DNA of 35,576 bases from CAYNOZ01 sp964398955 (GTDB lineage: Archaea; Methanobacteriota_B; Thermococci; Thermococcales; CAYNOZ01). The stretch spans positions 1-35,576 of the forward strand of contig CAYNOZ010000007.1 in the NCBI GenBank assembly GCA_964398955.1. Reading direction: 5' to 3'. Made by a program: the position numbers and the translations under genes. The notes below the pieces were generated by a model. That model saw nothing but the letters and a program-made list of their open reading frames with translations, was not told the DNA's origin and made no database searches. This document shows, piece by piece, positions 17,352 to 25,117 of this stretch; positions within the stretch are counted from its first letter, which is position 1; each line of letters begins with the position of its first letter.

Positions 17352-18335
17352 ATGAAAGTCGGAATAGTCGGGTGTGGAAAGATAGCCGAGAGACATTTGA
17401 CAGGTTATAAGAAAATAAACAATACTGAAGTTGTAGTTTCTGACCTGGTTGAAGAGAAAGCAGAGGAAATGGCCGACGAATTCGATATTGAATATGTCAA
17501 GGATTTGAACAACCTGTTTCAAAGTGATGAACTCGATGCTATCGATGTTTGTGTTCCGACCACTCAGCATTATGATGTTATTGTTGAAGCACTTGAGAAC
17601 GATAAACATGTTTTCTGCGAGAAGCCCCTCACAAATAGTCTAGAAGAAGCTGAGGAGATAAAGGAGAAGGCTTCTGTTTCTAATAAGGTCGTCATGTCTG
17701 GCTACCTCTACAGGTTTCATCCAGCCTTTCAGAAAGTTAAGGAGGTTTTGGAAGACAGGATTATAGGAAATCCCTACTACGCTATCTTTAGGGTAGGTGG
17801 AAGGGGATCTCATAGAGCTTGGAAACATAAGAAAGGGGAGGGTGGCGGAGCCATTAACGAGATGCTTGTTCACATGCTTAATCTTGTCATCTGGTATTTT
17901 GATGGGATTGAAAGAGTGGAGAACCTATTCACCGAAACAATTCTTGGGACAAGGGAGATAGACGGAGAAGAGATTGAGGCAGACGCAGAGGATATTACAT
18001 TGCTTGATCTGAATACCAATCAAGATGTAAATGTGTTTTGTGAAAGTGATTTAATTACTCCCTCTTATATGAATTATGTGGAGATTCACGGGACAAATGG
18101 TTCAATCTGGACCTCAATCCTCGATTATTTCCCTACTGTAGTTTACTGCAAAGAGCCCAAGAGCGTTTATAATCAGGGAAATAATTTCTTTGAGTATTCG
18201 AGGGTAGATCTCTTTGAGAAGGAACTAAAACACTTCTTGAGAAGCATTGAAGAAGGAAAAAAACCGTCTCTAAATTCCCTTGAGGACTCAATAGAGATTT
18301 TGAAGATTATCGAAAAAATTAGAAACGAAAACTGA
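17352..18335 (+). CDS. Gfo/Idh/MocA oxidoreductase (WlbA/WbpB-like)
   Basis: A 327-residue NAD-dependent sugar dehydrogenase. GIVGCGKIAERHLTGYK is the Rossmann GXGXXA motif, and FCEKPLTNSLEEAEEIK contains the conserved EKP. YLYRFHPAFQKVKEVLEDRI and GGGAINEMLVHMLNLVIWYF, with conserved His, line the substrate site. Family members of this context oxidise C3 of UDP-GlcNAcA to the 3-keto form, the substrate for the downstream aminotransferase. I start at ATG 17352, not GTG 17343, because it gives the exact family N-terminus MKVGIVGCG. The C-terminus (FEKELKHFLRSIEEGKKP) serves as a yardstick for the remnant at 20,510-20,700. Confidence 0.87.
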   Translation: MKVGIVGCGKIAERHLTGYKKINNTEVVVSDLVEEKAEEMADEFDIEYVKDLNNLFQSDELDAIDVCVPTTQHYDVIVEALENDKHVFCEKPLTNSLEEAEEIKEKASVSNKVVMSGYLYRFHPAFQKVKEVLEDRIIGNPYYAIFRVGGRGSHRAWKHKKGEGGGAINEMLVHMLNLVIWYFDGIERVENLFTETILGTREIDGEEIEADAEDITLLDLNTNQDVNVFCESDLITPSYMNYVEIHGTNGSIWTSILDYFPTVVYCKEPKSVYNQGNNFFEYSRVDLFEKELKHFLRSIEEGKKPSLNSLEDSIEILKIIEKIRNEN

Positions 18336-18351
18336 CGGGTTGTGAGATAGT

Positions 18352-19470
18352 TTGAGCGATGATTATGTTCCGATAGCCGATGTCGATCTCTCACAAGGAG
18401 AAATCGACGCCGCCGTGGAGGTCTTGGAGTCCGGTTATCTAAGACAAGGACCGAAGACGGAAAAATTCGAGAAAAACTTCGCTAATAAAGTGGGAGCAGA
18501 CCACGCTATAGCTGTGAGTTCTGGCACTGCAGCTCTACACTTGGCCTACTTGTCTTTATTGGAAGATGGAGACGAAATTCTAGTCCCTTCGTTTAGCCAT
18601 ATTTCCACAGCTAGCATGGTATCTTTCTCAGGAGGTGTGCCTGTGTTCTGCGATTTAAACCCCAGAACCTTTACTTTAAATTTGGAAAGTGTGGAGGAAA
18701 AAGTTACCGAGAACACAAAGGCTATTGCCCCAATTCACCTTTTTGGAAACGCCTGTGATATCGACCGTATTAGGGAATTTGCCCAGGATGAAAACCTAAA
18801 AATAATCTGGGACGCAGCGCAAGCGCACGGAACTAAATATAAGGGTCAAGACGTTGGAAGTTTTGGTGATTTGGTGTGCTATTCATTCTACCCCACAAAG
18901 AATATGACGACTGGGGAGGGGGGGATGATTACTACAAATGAATCAGATTTGGATGAAAAAATCAGGCTTCTAAGAGAACACGGTCAGACTGACAAGTATT
19001 ACCACCCTTCCTTAGGACTGAACTATAGAATGACGGATGTTGAGGCCGCAATCGGACTAAAACAATTGGAAAAGCTGGATGAATTTGTTGAAAAGAGACG
19101 GAAAAACGCCGAATATCTTACCGAAAAATTAACGGAGATAGAGGGAATACTACCCCCTAAAGTTAAGCCTGAAGTACAACACTCCTATCACCAATATACG
19201 GTACTCCTCGATTTAGAGGTCATTGACTGTACTCGAGACGAGTTTGTGGAAAATCTCGATGATGAAAATGTTGGGGCGGCGGTTCACTATCCCAGACCCC
19301 TACATAAACAACCGGTTTTTCAAGAAAGATATGGTGATATATCTCTCCCGGTCGTCGAGGATATTTCGAACCGTATTCTTTCATTGCCTGTTCATCCACA
19401 ACTGGAAAGAGGAGATTTGAAAAAAGTCGTTAGAGGAGTAGAGAAAGTAATTCATAGAAATATAAGCTAG
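18352..19470 (+). CDS. DegT/DnrJ/EryC1 sugar aminotransferase (WlbC/WbpE-like)
   Basis: A 372-residue PLP enzyme. It opens VPIADVDLSQGEIDAAVEVL; AIAVSSGTAALHLAYLSLLE binds cofactor phosphate; IIWDAAQAHGTKYKGQDVGS gives the Asp contacting the pyridine nitrogen; CYSFYPTKNMTTGEGGMIT holds the Schiff-base Lys. It should transfer an amino group from glutamate to the 3-keto sugar made by the neighbouring dehydrogenase, before the acetyltransferase acts. The start is TTG 18352, 17 bp after the dehydrogenase stop. The three genes make a diacetamido-uronic-acid set, a sugar known in methanogen N-glycans. TAG stop. Confidence 0.88.
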   Translation: MSDDYVPIADVDLSQGEIDAAVEVLESGYLRQGPKTEKFEKNFANKVGADHAIAVSSGTAALHLAYLSLLEDGDEILVPSFSHISTASMVSFSGGVPVFCDLNPRTFTLNLESVEEKVTENTKAIAPIHLFGNACDIDRIREFAQDENLKIIWDAAQAHGTKYKGQDVGSFGDLVCYSFYPTKNMTTGEGGMITTNESDLDEKIRLLREHGQTDKYYHPSLGLNYRMTDVEAAIGLKQLEKLDEFVEKRRKNAEYLTEKLTEIEGILPPKVKPEVQHSYHQYTVLLDLEVIDCTRDEFVENLDDENVGAAVHYPRPLHKQPVFQERYGDISLPVVEDISNRILSLPVHPQLERGDLKKVVRGVEKVIHRNIS

Positions 19471-19520
19471 ATAGACTTTGTTATGGATTTAGGTGGAAAC
19501 TTTGGTCAGATGAATAAAGA

Positions 19521-20459
19521 TCAAGGTGCTCGAATTATCTCTTCTAAACCCTTTTCGAGAGGAGTTTGAGGTTCGTAACCCAGCTCCTCTTTGATCCTTC
19601 CGATAGAATAATCAAAAGTCTCCTCCGCTTCGTCCCTCCACTCGGGTGGCTCCACGTGCTCGACTTCCACTCCCCTCCCGTAGAGCCCCTCCATCAACTC
19701 CACGATGACGTCAGCCAGCTCGTTTACCGACGTCGTCACCCCGGAACCTAGATTATAAACTTCGAAGCCGGAATCGGACCCCTCGAAAGCCTTCTCGTAA
19801 GCCTGCGCCACGTCCTCCACGTGAACGAAGTCTCGCGTCTGCTCCCCATCCCCGTAGATGGTCAGGGGTTGATTCTGAAGCGCCTTGAGCACGAAGAGGG
19901 GAATAACGGTCAGGTTGGGCTTCACCTGAAAACCCGGACCGTACAGGTTGCTCATCCTCATCACGGTGCAGTTCAGACCGTGATCCTCCGCGTACTCCCT
20001 ACACAGCTCCTCCCCCTCCCGCTTGGTTTCGGAGTAAAGGTTCAGGGGATCGATCGGATGCTCCTCCGTGATCGGATGCTCCACGATCTCCCCGTAGACC
20101 CCCGCCGAGGAGGCGAAGATGATGTCCTCCACTCCGTTCTCCCTCGCAAAATCCAGAACCTCCTCCGTCCCGCCGACGTTTACCTCCCGAGCCAGCTCGG
20201 GCTCCTCCTCGCACTTCTTGATCCCGGGGATGGCAGCCAGGTGGATTATCGAGCCGACCTCGCCGAAGTCCAGGCACCTCTCCAGGTCCTTCCCGTCCCT
20301 GATGTCCCCGTGGACGAACTCGCAGTCGTCGAAGATCAGTCCGCCGTCCTCGAACAGGTAGCTGGGATCCCTCCAGTCGAGCAGGACGGAGGGCTTGATC
20401 AGCCTAGCCAGGTTGCTCCCGACGAAACCGGCGCCGCCGGTGATCAAAGTTCGACTCAT
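19521..20459 (-). CDS. NAD-dependent epimerase/dehydratase (UDP-sugar 4-epimerase type)
   Basis: A 312-residue extended short-chain dehydrogenase. TLITGGAGFVGSNLARL is the GXXGXXG motif; IIHLAAIPGIKKCEEEPELA and FASSAGVYGEIVEHPITEEH carry the catalytic Ser region; LNLYSETKREGEELCREYAE carries YXXXK. RMSNLYGPGFQVKPNLTVIP and TIYGDGEQTRDFVHVEDVAQ are typical of UDP-glucose/UDP-GlcNAc 4-epimerases. The substrate is not determinable. It is the first distinctly GC-rich gene after the AT-rich island (55% GC in the line 19921-19980, against 23% in 3541-3600, by hand count) and convergent with the aminotransferase. Confidence 0.88.
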   Translation of the reverse strand: MSRTLITGGAGFVGSNLARLIKPSVLLDWRDPSYLFEDGGLIFDDCEFVHGDIRDGKDLERCLDFGEVGSIIHLAAIPGIKKCEEEPELAREVNVGGTEEVLDFARENGVEDIIFASSAGVYGEIVEHPITEEHPIDPLNLYSETKREGEELCREYAEDHGLNCTVMRMSNLYGPGFQVKPNLTVIPLFVLKALQNQPLTIYGDGEQTRDFVHVEDVAQAYEKAFEGSDSGFEVYNLGSGVTTSVNELADVIVELMEGLYGRGVEVEHVEPPEWRDEAEETFDYSIGRIKEELGYEPQTPLEKGLEEIIRAP

Positions 20460-20509
20460 TCAAATCACTCTTGATAACTGTTTAAGTCGGAGACTTTTAC
20501 TTCTTGCGA

Positions 20510-20700
20510 AAAGATAGACACTCCGACCATCCCCACGAGATCGTCCGCCGCAAATAACCCGGGGGAGTCCACAACCCGAATAAACGGCTTTTCACAGCAC
20601 GAGTCGATTCACCTCTCCGAGAATGAGCTGAGTCACTTCATCGAGAGCATCGGGGACGGGAAGAAGCCCCCTCAACCCCATCGGGGAACCCGTCGAGAAC
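20510..20700 (+). pseudogene. 3' remnant of a Gfo/Idh/MocA oxidoreductase
   Basis: One plus-strand frame reads NPGESTTRINGFSQHESIHL then SENELSHFIESIGDGKKPPQ. The latter closely parallels the C-terminus of the intact oxidoreductase at 17,352-18,335 (FEKELKHFLRSIEEGKKPSL). No start or Rossmann motif is present upstream, and after about 20,690 the similarity stops. Composition is GC-rich, unlike the intact copy, so it was probably a separate native gene. The exact 5' edge is uncertain. Confidence 0.45.
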
Positions 20701-20848
20701 CAGAAAATTGCAGGTTAGATCAGGTAGGAGACCAAATTCATGGATTTCGGAATTGGTAGTTTTTCATTAATAATCCCTATGGGGAAATCCACCATTTTAT
20801 TCCAACTATAAAAAATTATTTAAAAGTATTTTTGTATATTTAGAATAA

Positions 20849-22501
20849 ATGAGAAGGGTAGCCCTAAGAATATTAAATCTGCTCAGGGAAGAATCCCTGA
20901 GAATCGAGGAACTCGCAAATCGGCTGGAAAAGAGCCGGAGCTGGATTTCGAACGTGGTCGGCGATCTGGCGGAGGAGAACCTCGTCGAAAAGGACGGGAG
21001 AGTAAAACTTGCGGACACTTATGAAGCGTCCTTGCTCGCCGAACTCATGAACTCCTACCGGCTCGAGGAAATTCTGGCGGGAAGACGGGAGGATATTCTG
21101 GAGGAGTTGTTGGGGGGCGCCAAATCCGCGGGGGAATTGGAATCGGAGGGGGTCCCGAAATCCACGGTGTACAGCGTCCTCCGGGACCTGAGGGCTATGG
21201 GCGTGGTGGAGGAGAAAGGGGAAGGGCACGAGATAGCCGATGAAACTCTGAGGGAGTTTCTAAAGGTGCGGAAACGCCCCGTCGGAGGCGAATACACGGC
21301 GGACGGAGAACGTATTTTGGTCCTGGAAAACGCCGCCGGGGAGGAGGGCCCTTTGACGGCCTTTTCGGCCTTCGATCGATACGGGGTGGATTACTATCCC
21401 GTCAGGGTCTACATGTATCGGGGAGGTGAGGATTTGGGACCGGAGGATGTCCTGATTCACGCGGTTCTCTGCGCCGAGAACAAAAAACAGATGGCGGCGT
21501 GCGGCGTATTTTACCTGAAGAACAGGGAAGACCTCGAGACGGATAGGCTTTGGGACCTCTCCGAGAAGTGGGATTGCACGGAAAGGTTGGCCGACCTCCT
21601 CGCCTACCTCGGCCGCCGGGAGGGGAAAGGGGACCTATTCCTGCCGTGGGGCGAATTCGAAACCCTGACCGAGGAGTACGGAGTCAGCCTGAGGGGCGAA
21701 CATCCGAGGGGAAATCTCCTGGCGAGCCTCGAAAGAGTGGGCGGGCGATTGGACGCCGAGGCGGATGCGTATCTCCTGGGAGGGGCGAACCTGATATTTC
21801 GCGGCCTGAAGGACGCCACCAAGGACGTGGACGTGCTGCTCGAGAACGGGACCGATTTCGATACCCTGGTCGGGGCGTTGGAGGAGCTGGGTTACGAGGA
21901 GAAGCTGGAGGTCGAGCGGGCCTACGAGGAGCTCGAACCCGGGGCCGTCATGGAGAGGAGGGGGTCCCCCCGCTGGGATATTTTCGTCGAGGACGTGGCC
22001 GGCTGCCTCCGGCTGACGGGGGGATTGCGCGAACGGAGCGAGGAATTCGAGAGGGCCGGAAAACTCCACATACGCCTGATTTCCCCCACCGACATGTTCC
22101 TGTTCAAGGCGGTCACCAATAGGGCGGGCGATTTGGAGGACGCGGCTCTGATCGTGAGAAGTGGAGAGGTCGATTGGGGCTCCCTGCTGGAGGAGATTGA
22201 GAGGCAGGAGGAGATCACGGGAAAGCACCTGTCCTTCCCGGTCCTCGACACGCTGGACCTGCTGTCCGAAAGGTACGGGATCGAGGTACCCGTCCACGGC
22301 AAACTGGAATCTCACTGCCTCGAGAGGGCGTTGATGGTCACGCTGGAGGAGCCCAAGACCATCAAGGATCTACGTGAGGAGATGGACTTCCCCGAACATC
22401 AGATTTATAATAAGCTGAGGAAACTCGAGGAGGAGGATAGGATAGAGGTGGACAGGAGCGGGAAGCTGAACGAGTATCGGGCCCGGAAATTTCAACCGTG
22501 A
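20849..22501 (+). CDS. HTH / AbiEi-like / nucleotidyltransferase fusion
   Basis: A 550-residue multidomain protein. Residues 1-55 (RILNLLREESLRIEELANRL) form a winged helix and 80-140 a second one (PKSTVYSVLRDLRAMGVVEE). Residues about 165-235 (EGPLTAFSAFDRYGVDYYPV, HAVLCAENKKQMAACGVFYL) resemble the C-terminal part of AbiEi-like archaeal regulators. Residues 306-450 contain GGANLIFRGLKDATKDVDV, the GG...DVD core of a DUF6036/AbiEii-type nucleotidyltransferase. Residues 490-550 look like another HTH (HQIYNKLRKLEEEDRIEVDR). Antitoxin-like and toxin-like domains thus appear joined in one chain. TATA-like sequence at about 20,813-20,828 implies a short leader. GC-rich and intact. Confidence 0.65.
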   Translation: MRRVALRILNLLREESLRIEELANRLEKSRSWISNVVGDLAEENLVEKDGRVKLADTYEASLLAELMNSYRLEEILAGRREDILEELLGGAKSAGELESEGVPKSTVYSVLRDLRAMGVVEEKGEGHEIADETLREFLKVRKRPVGGEYTADGERILVLENAAGEEGPLTAFSAFDRYGVDYYPVRVYMYRGGEDLGPEDVLIHAVLCAENKKQMAACGVFYLKNREDLETDRLWDLSEKWDCTERLADLLAYLGRREGKGDLFLPWGEFETLTEEYGVSLRGEHPRGNLLASLERVGGRLDAEADAYLLGGANLIFRGLKDATKDVDVLLENGTDFDTLVGALEELGYEEKLEVERAYEELEPGAVMERRGSPRWDIFVEDVAGCLRLTGGLRERSEEFERAGKLHIRLISPTDMFLFKAVTNRAGDLEDAALIVRSGEVDWGSLLEEIERQEEITGKHLSFPVLDTLDLLSERYGIEVPVHGKLESHCLERALMVTLEEPKTIKDLREEMDFPEHQIYNKLRKLEEEDRIEVDRSGKLNEYRARKFQP

Positions 22502-22506
22502 TTTCG

Positions 22507-22555
22507 GGAAGCCTCATCCAAAAGGAGCGAGACGAATAGGGTGGGTGCAGATCAC
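22507..22555 (+). repeat. Candidate solo right end of a TnpB element
   Basis: GGAAGCCTCATCC and, 21 bases later, GGGTGGGTGCAGATCAC line up with the right end of the intact TnpB element (GGAAGCTCCCTCC ... GGCGGGTGCAGTTCAC at 33678-33724) with the same spacing. The middle has diverged and the hairpin is weak. It begins six bases after the fusion gene's stop. No tnpB or left end is nearby, so this would be a solo remnant. Confidence 0.35.
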
Positions 22556-22780
22556 ACAGGTTTCTATCTCCGGCTTTTAATTCGATGAAAAAGCTTCCCC
22601 TTCTACTTTCCAGTAGCTCAGCAGGAGCACTCGGTATATTTTTACTTCCAGCCCAAACGCCAGAAAACGACTATGGCGAGACAAGATAACAATCGAGACT
22701 TTTGGAACTATTCCGCCGGAAAATGGGCTTTTTCTCCTTATAAGATGATTAAATCCAAGTGAATTCCGGGATAATCCGGC

Positions 22781-23026
22781 ATGAAAATAACCTTCTCCGA
22801 TCACTCTCTGGAGAAGTTGAAACAAAGAAATATTTCAAGGAGTAAAATCAGGAGGATTCTACAAAATCCAGATGAAGTTCAAAAGGGAAAATACGGGAGA
22901 AGTATCGCCCACAGATTCGAAAACGACAAATTGATCCGAGTAGTTTATATTGAAAAGGAAGAAAAAAGATACACCGTAATAACTGCCTACAAGGCGGACC
23001 CCCGAAGATATGGTGGTGGAAAATGA
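22781..23026 (+). CDS. DUF4258-like toxin
   Basis: An 81-residue basic protein. ITFSDHSLEKLKQRNISRSK, ILQNPDEVQKGKYGRS and RVVYIEKEEKRYTVITAYKA match the DUF4258 pattern: His-Arg/Lys start, I...L.NPD, and a final strand with Thr and Tyr. DUF4258 proteins are RelE/BrnT-like small RNase-fold proteins, proposed toxins. The stop overlaps the ATG of a DUF2283 gene by four bases (ATGA), the usual toxin-antitoxin coupling. A TATA-like stretch lies at 22,736-22,750. It is the most complete pair in this region. Confidence 0.75.
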   Translation: MKITFSDHSLEKLKQRNISRSKIRRILQNPDEVQKGKYGRSIAHRFENDKLIRVVYIEKEEKRYTVITAYKADPRRYGGGK

Positions 23027-23229
23027 AAATAACTTACGATCCGAAGGTGAACGCCCTGAATATTAAATTTCAGGAGGGAAATTACGAGGAGAGCCGGGAA
23101 TTAGCTGAGGGGATTGTTGTCGATTACTCGACCGATGACAAAATAATGAGCATCGAAATACTTGACGCGACGGAGAAGATACCCTCTAAAACCATCGAAA
23201 ATATAAAAAAGGCCAAATCCGCAGCCTGA
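23023..23229 (+). CDS. DUF2283 antitoxin
   Basis: A 68-residue protein starting at the ATG that overlaps the DUF4258 stop. MKITYDPKVNALNIKF and GIVVDYSTDDKIMSIEILDA are the characteristic DUF2283 strands. Members pair with DUF4258 proteins as putative antitoxins. It ends with a basic helical tail (IENIKKAKSAA). Function is from family and gene order, not experiment. Confidence 0.8.
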   Translation: MKITYDPKVNALNIKFQEGNYEESRELAEGIVVDYSTDDKIMSIEILDATEKIPSKTIENIKKAKSAA

Positions 23230-23263
23230 AATTTTCCATAGCAAATTTAAATTCAAAATCAAT

Positions 23264-23884
23264 TCACAGTAGCTCAACTATTTTCACGAGGACGTGCCAG
23301 AACTGGATGATGTGCTTCCAGGCTGAACCCTTGGGTTTGTCTACCTCCCTGTTTTCCACCGGTACCTCGACTACTTCCGCTCCCAGACGTTCCGCCTCCA
23401 GGACGAAGGTGCCACACGGACAGACTCCATGGAGCTCCATCTGCCCCGCAAGCTCTCCCCTAATCGCCCTGTATCCCGTCCCTGTGTCGGACACGTCGAC
23501 GACAAAGCCAGCCAACCGGCTCAGGAACCTCTCAGAGAGCCTCGGAACTTCGCTTCTCCTGCCCATGACCAGGTCAGCCTCGCCTCCCTCGATGGGCTCC
23601 ACGAGGTCCGGGATGAAGCCCGGGTCCATCTCCCCGTCCGCGTCGAGGGTGACTACCACGTCGGCGTCCACACTTCGAAACCCCGTCTTCAGGGCTTCCA
23701 GGTAACCTCTGTTCTCCTCGTGGGTCAGGATCTCGGCTCCTGCTTCCCTAGCTATTTCGACCGTACCATCCTCGCTTCCGTCGTCCACGACCAAGACCCG
23801 ATCTACGTACTCTCTAATCTCTCTCACGACGTCGCCGATTCTTTCCCCCTCGTTGTAAGCCGGGATTAGGGCGACGGTTTCCAT
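23264..23884 (-). CDS. GT2 glycosyltransferase, dolichyl-phosphate-mannose-synthase-like
   Basis: A 206-residue GT-A enzyme: VALIPAYNEGERIGDVVREI, VLVVDDGSEDGTVEIAREAG, ILTHEENRGYLEALKTGFRS and VVVTLDADGEMDPGFIPDLV, which carries the metal-binding DXD. DLVMGRRSEVPRLSERFLSR and DTGTGYRAIRGELAG match polyprenyl-phosphate hexose synthases. It lacks the membrane helices of longer relatives, ending with an amphipathic HIIQFWHVLVKIVELL. It likely charges a dolichyl phosphate with a sugar for glycan assembly. GC-rich, it stands between toxin-antitoxin pairs on the opposite strand and may mark the native chromosome into which they were inserted. Confidence 0.87.
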   Translation of the reverse strand: METVALIPAYNEGERIGDVVREIREYVDRVLVVDDGSEDGTVEIAREAGAEILTHEENRGYLEALKTGFRSVDADVVVTLDADGEMDPGFIPDLVEPIEGGEADLVMGRRSEVPRLSERFLSRLAGFVVDVSDTGTGYRAIRGELAGQMELHGVCPCGTFVLEAERLGAEVVEVPVENREVDKPKGSAWKHIIQFWHVLVKIVELL

Positions 23885-24137
23885 AGGAATCCTATTAACA
23901 AGTCTTTCTCATGAAGGAAAATAGTTATTCAAAATAAGTGGGCGTTTAATAACGCTCGGATTTTTATTTCTCTCGAAACCTTCAGTCCGAGCCCGTCAGA
24001 GCATCGACAAAGCATCTCAAACTCTTGTTTTCCCTACCATCCAATCCCGGAATTAAACAATGGATAAAATCCTACCAGAAATGCCTGTTCGATATGCTTT
24101 TATAAGTGAGGTACTTTCAATCTAAAAAGGGAAAGAT

Positions 24138-24665
24138 ATGACCCCTAATTCTGTAAAGGATGCTTTTGATGAGGATTTTAGAAAAAAGGTACGCGAACTC
24201 CTCGATGAAGCGGAGGAAGAGATTATCATAATAACCGGCGAGGGAGGATCCTATCAGTACCAAGATTTGCGCTGGGCGCTTGAAAGAGCCCGCGATAGGG
24301 GTGCTTACGTCAAGATATACTGTGTACATCCCCCTCAGACGTATATAAACAAGAGCCTCAGCCTAGGTTCCGAGATTTACATGGGAGATAAGGATCCGGA
24401 TAACCACTATCTGATCGTTGACGGAAAACATACGGTTACCTCCAAGGTAAGAGCTGGCAGAGATGTAGGAAAGCGAAAGGGAGAAGTGCGGAGAAACGAC
24501 GATAAATTCGCCGAGAAAAAGATCGAACTTTTCCAAACCCTGGCATCGGAAGGGGAGAAAATAACTGAGATGGACATCGAGAAGGATCCCCTCCGGAAAC
24601 TCGTTAATAATCCCCTAGATTTCGGCTACGATACCCATTCGGAAAAATTTGAGGAAGAACTTTGA
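24138..24665 (+). CDS. PLD-like domain protein paired with a PIN toxin
   Basis: A 175-residue protein. FRKKVRELLDEAEEEIIIIT then YQYQDLRWALERARDRGAYV and KIYCV form an alternating strand-helix start like phospholipase D-fold domains. DPDNHYLIVDGKHTVTSK resembles the second PLD strand (HX...D) without a full HXKXXXXD motif. It recalls the non-catalytic PLD-like sensor domain in TrmB regulators. The C-terminus is acidic (DTHSEKFEEEL). The stop overlaps the TTG start of the PIN gene, so the two are co-translated and this protein is the likely antitoxin. I know of no named antitoxin of this type. Confidence 0.55.
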   Translation: MTPNSVKDAFDEDFRKKVRELLDEAEEEIIIITGEGGSYQYQDLRWALERARDRGAYVKIYCVHPPQTYINKSLSLGSEIYMGDKDPDNHYLIVDGKHTVTSKVRAGRDVGKRKGEVRRNDDKFAEKKIELFQTLASEGEKITEMDIEKDPLRKLVNNPLDFGYDTHSEKFEEEL

Positions 24666-25117
24666 AGAGAGATCGAGTCTTCGTAGACAGCGGAATCTTC
24701 ATAGCAGCCTTCAACAGAAGGGACAGCAATCACGAGAATGGTAAATCACTCCTAGATATGATAGGAAACGAGTTCAAAATTGCTTATACCTCCGACTTCG
24801 TTCTGAACGAGATAGTTTCTCGTTTGATTAAGGATATTCGAAAGGGGAGACTAAAAAAGAAGAAATTTGTGAATCAAATTGAAGAGGCAATTCAGGATTC
24901 TGCATTAATGAGACTTGAACACGTCTCAGAACGCTTAGTTGCCACCGCAAAGGCTTGTTTCAAGGAATACCGGGATAAGTACCTATCTCTGACCGACTGG
25001 ACGATCGCAGTGATGATGGAGGAATTAGGAATCGAAACCCTGATGTCCTTCGACGACGATTTCGATACCATCAAGGAAATTGAAGAATTCTCGAAAATTA
25101 CGAGAATAGAAAAGTAA
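24662..25117 (+). CDS. PIN domain (VapC-like) toxin
   Basis: A 151-residue PIN nuclease. VFVDSGIFIAAFNRRDSNHE gives the first Asp, TSDFVLNEIVSRL the conserved Glu, YLSLTDWTIAVMMEELG the third acidic residue, and TLMSFDDDFDTIKEI the last. All four metal-binding positions are present, so it should be active as an RNase. It starts with TTG inside TTTGA, coupled to the upstream PLD-like gene in place of a usual VapB. VapC toxins cleave tRNA or rRNA. Confidence 0.85.
   Translation: MKRDRVFVDSGIFIAAFNRRDSNHENGKSLLDMIGNEFKIAYTSDFVLNEIVSRLIKDIRKGRLKKKKFVNQIEEAIQDSALMRLEHVSERLVATAKACFKEYRDKYLSLTDWTIAVMMEELGIETLMSFDDDFDTIKEIEEFSKITRIEK

Noticed and set aside
19821..20474. Long plus-strand frame opposite the epimerase
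   Set aside because: It is antisense to a clear GC-rich epimerase, has no domain pattern, and is an expected by-product of high GC coding bias.
21550..22315. Long frames on both strands within the 550-residue fusion gene
   Set aside because: They are Arg/Gly/Pro-rich shadows; the main frame has continuous domain motifs and normal codon use.
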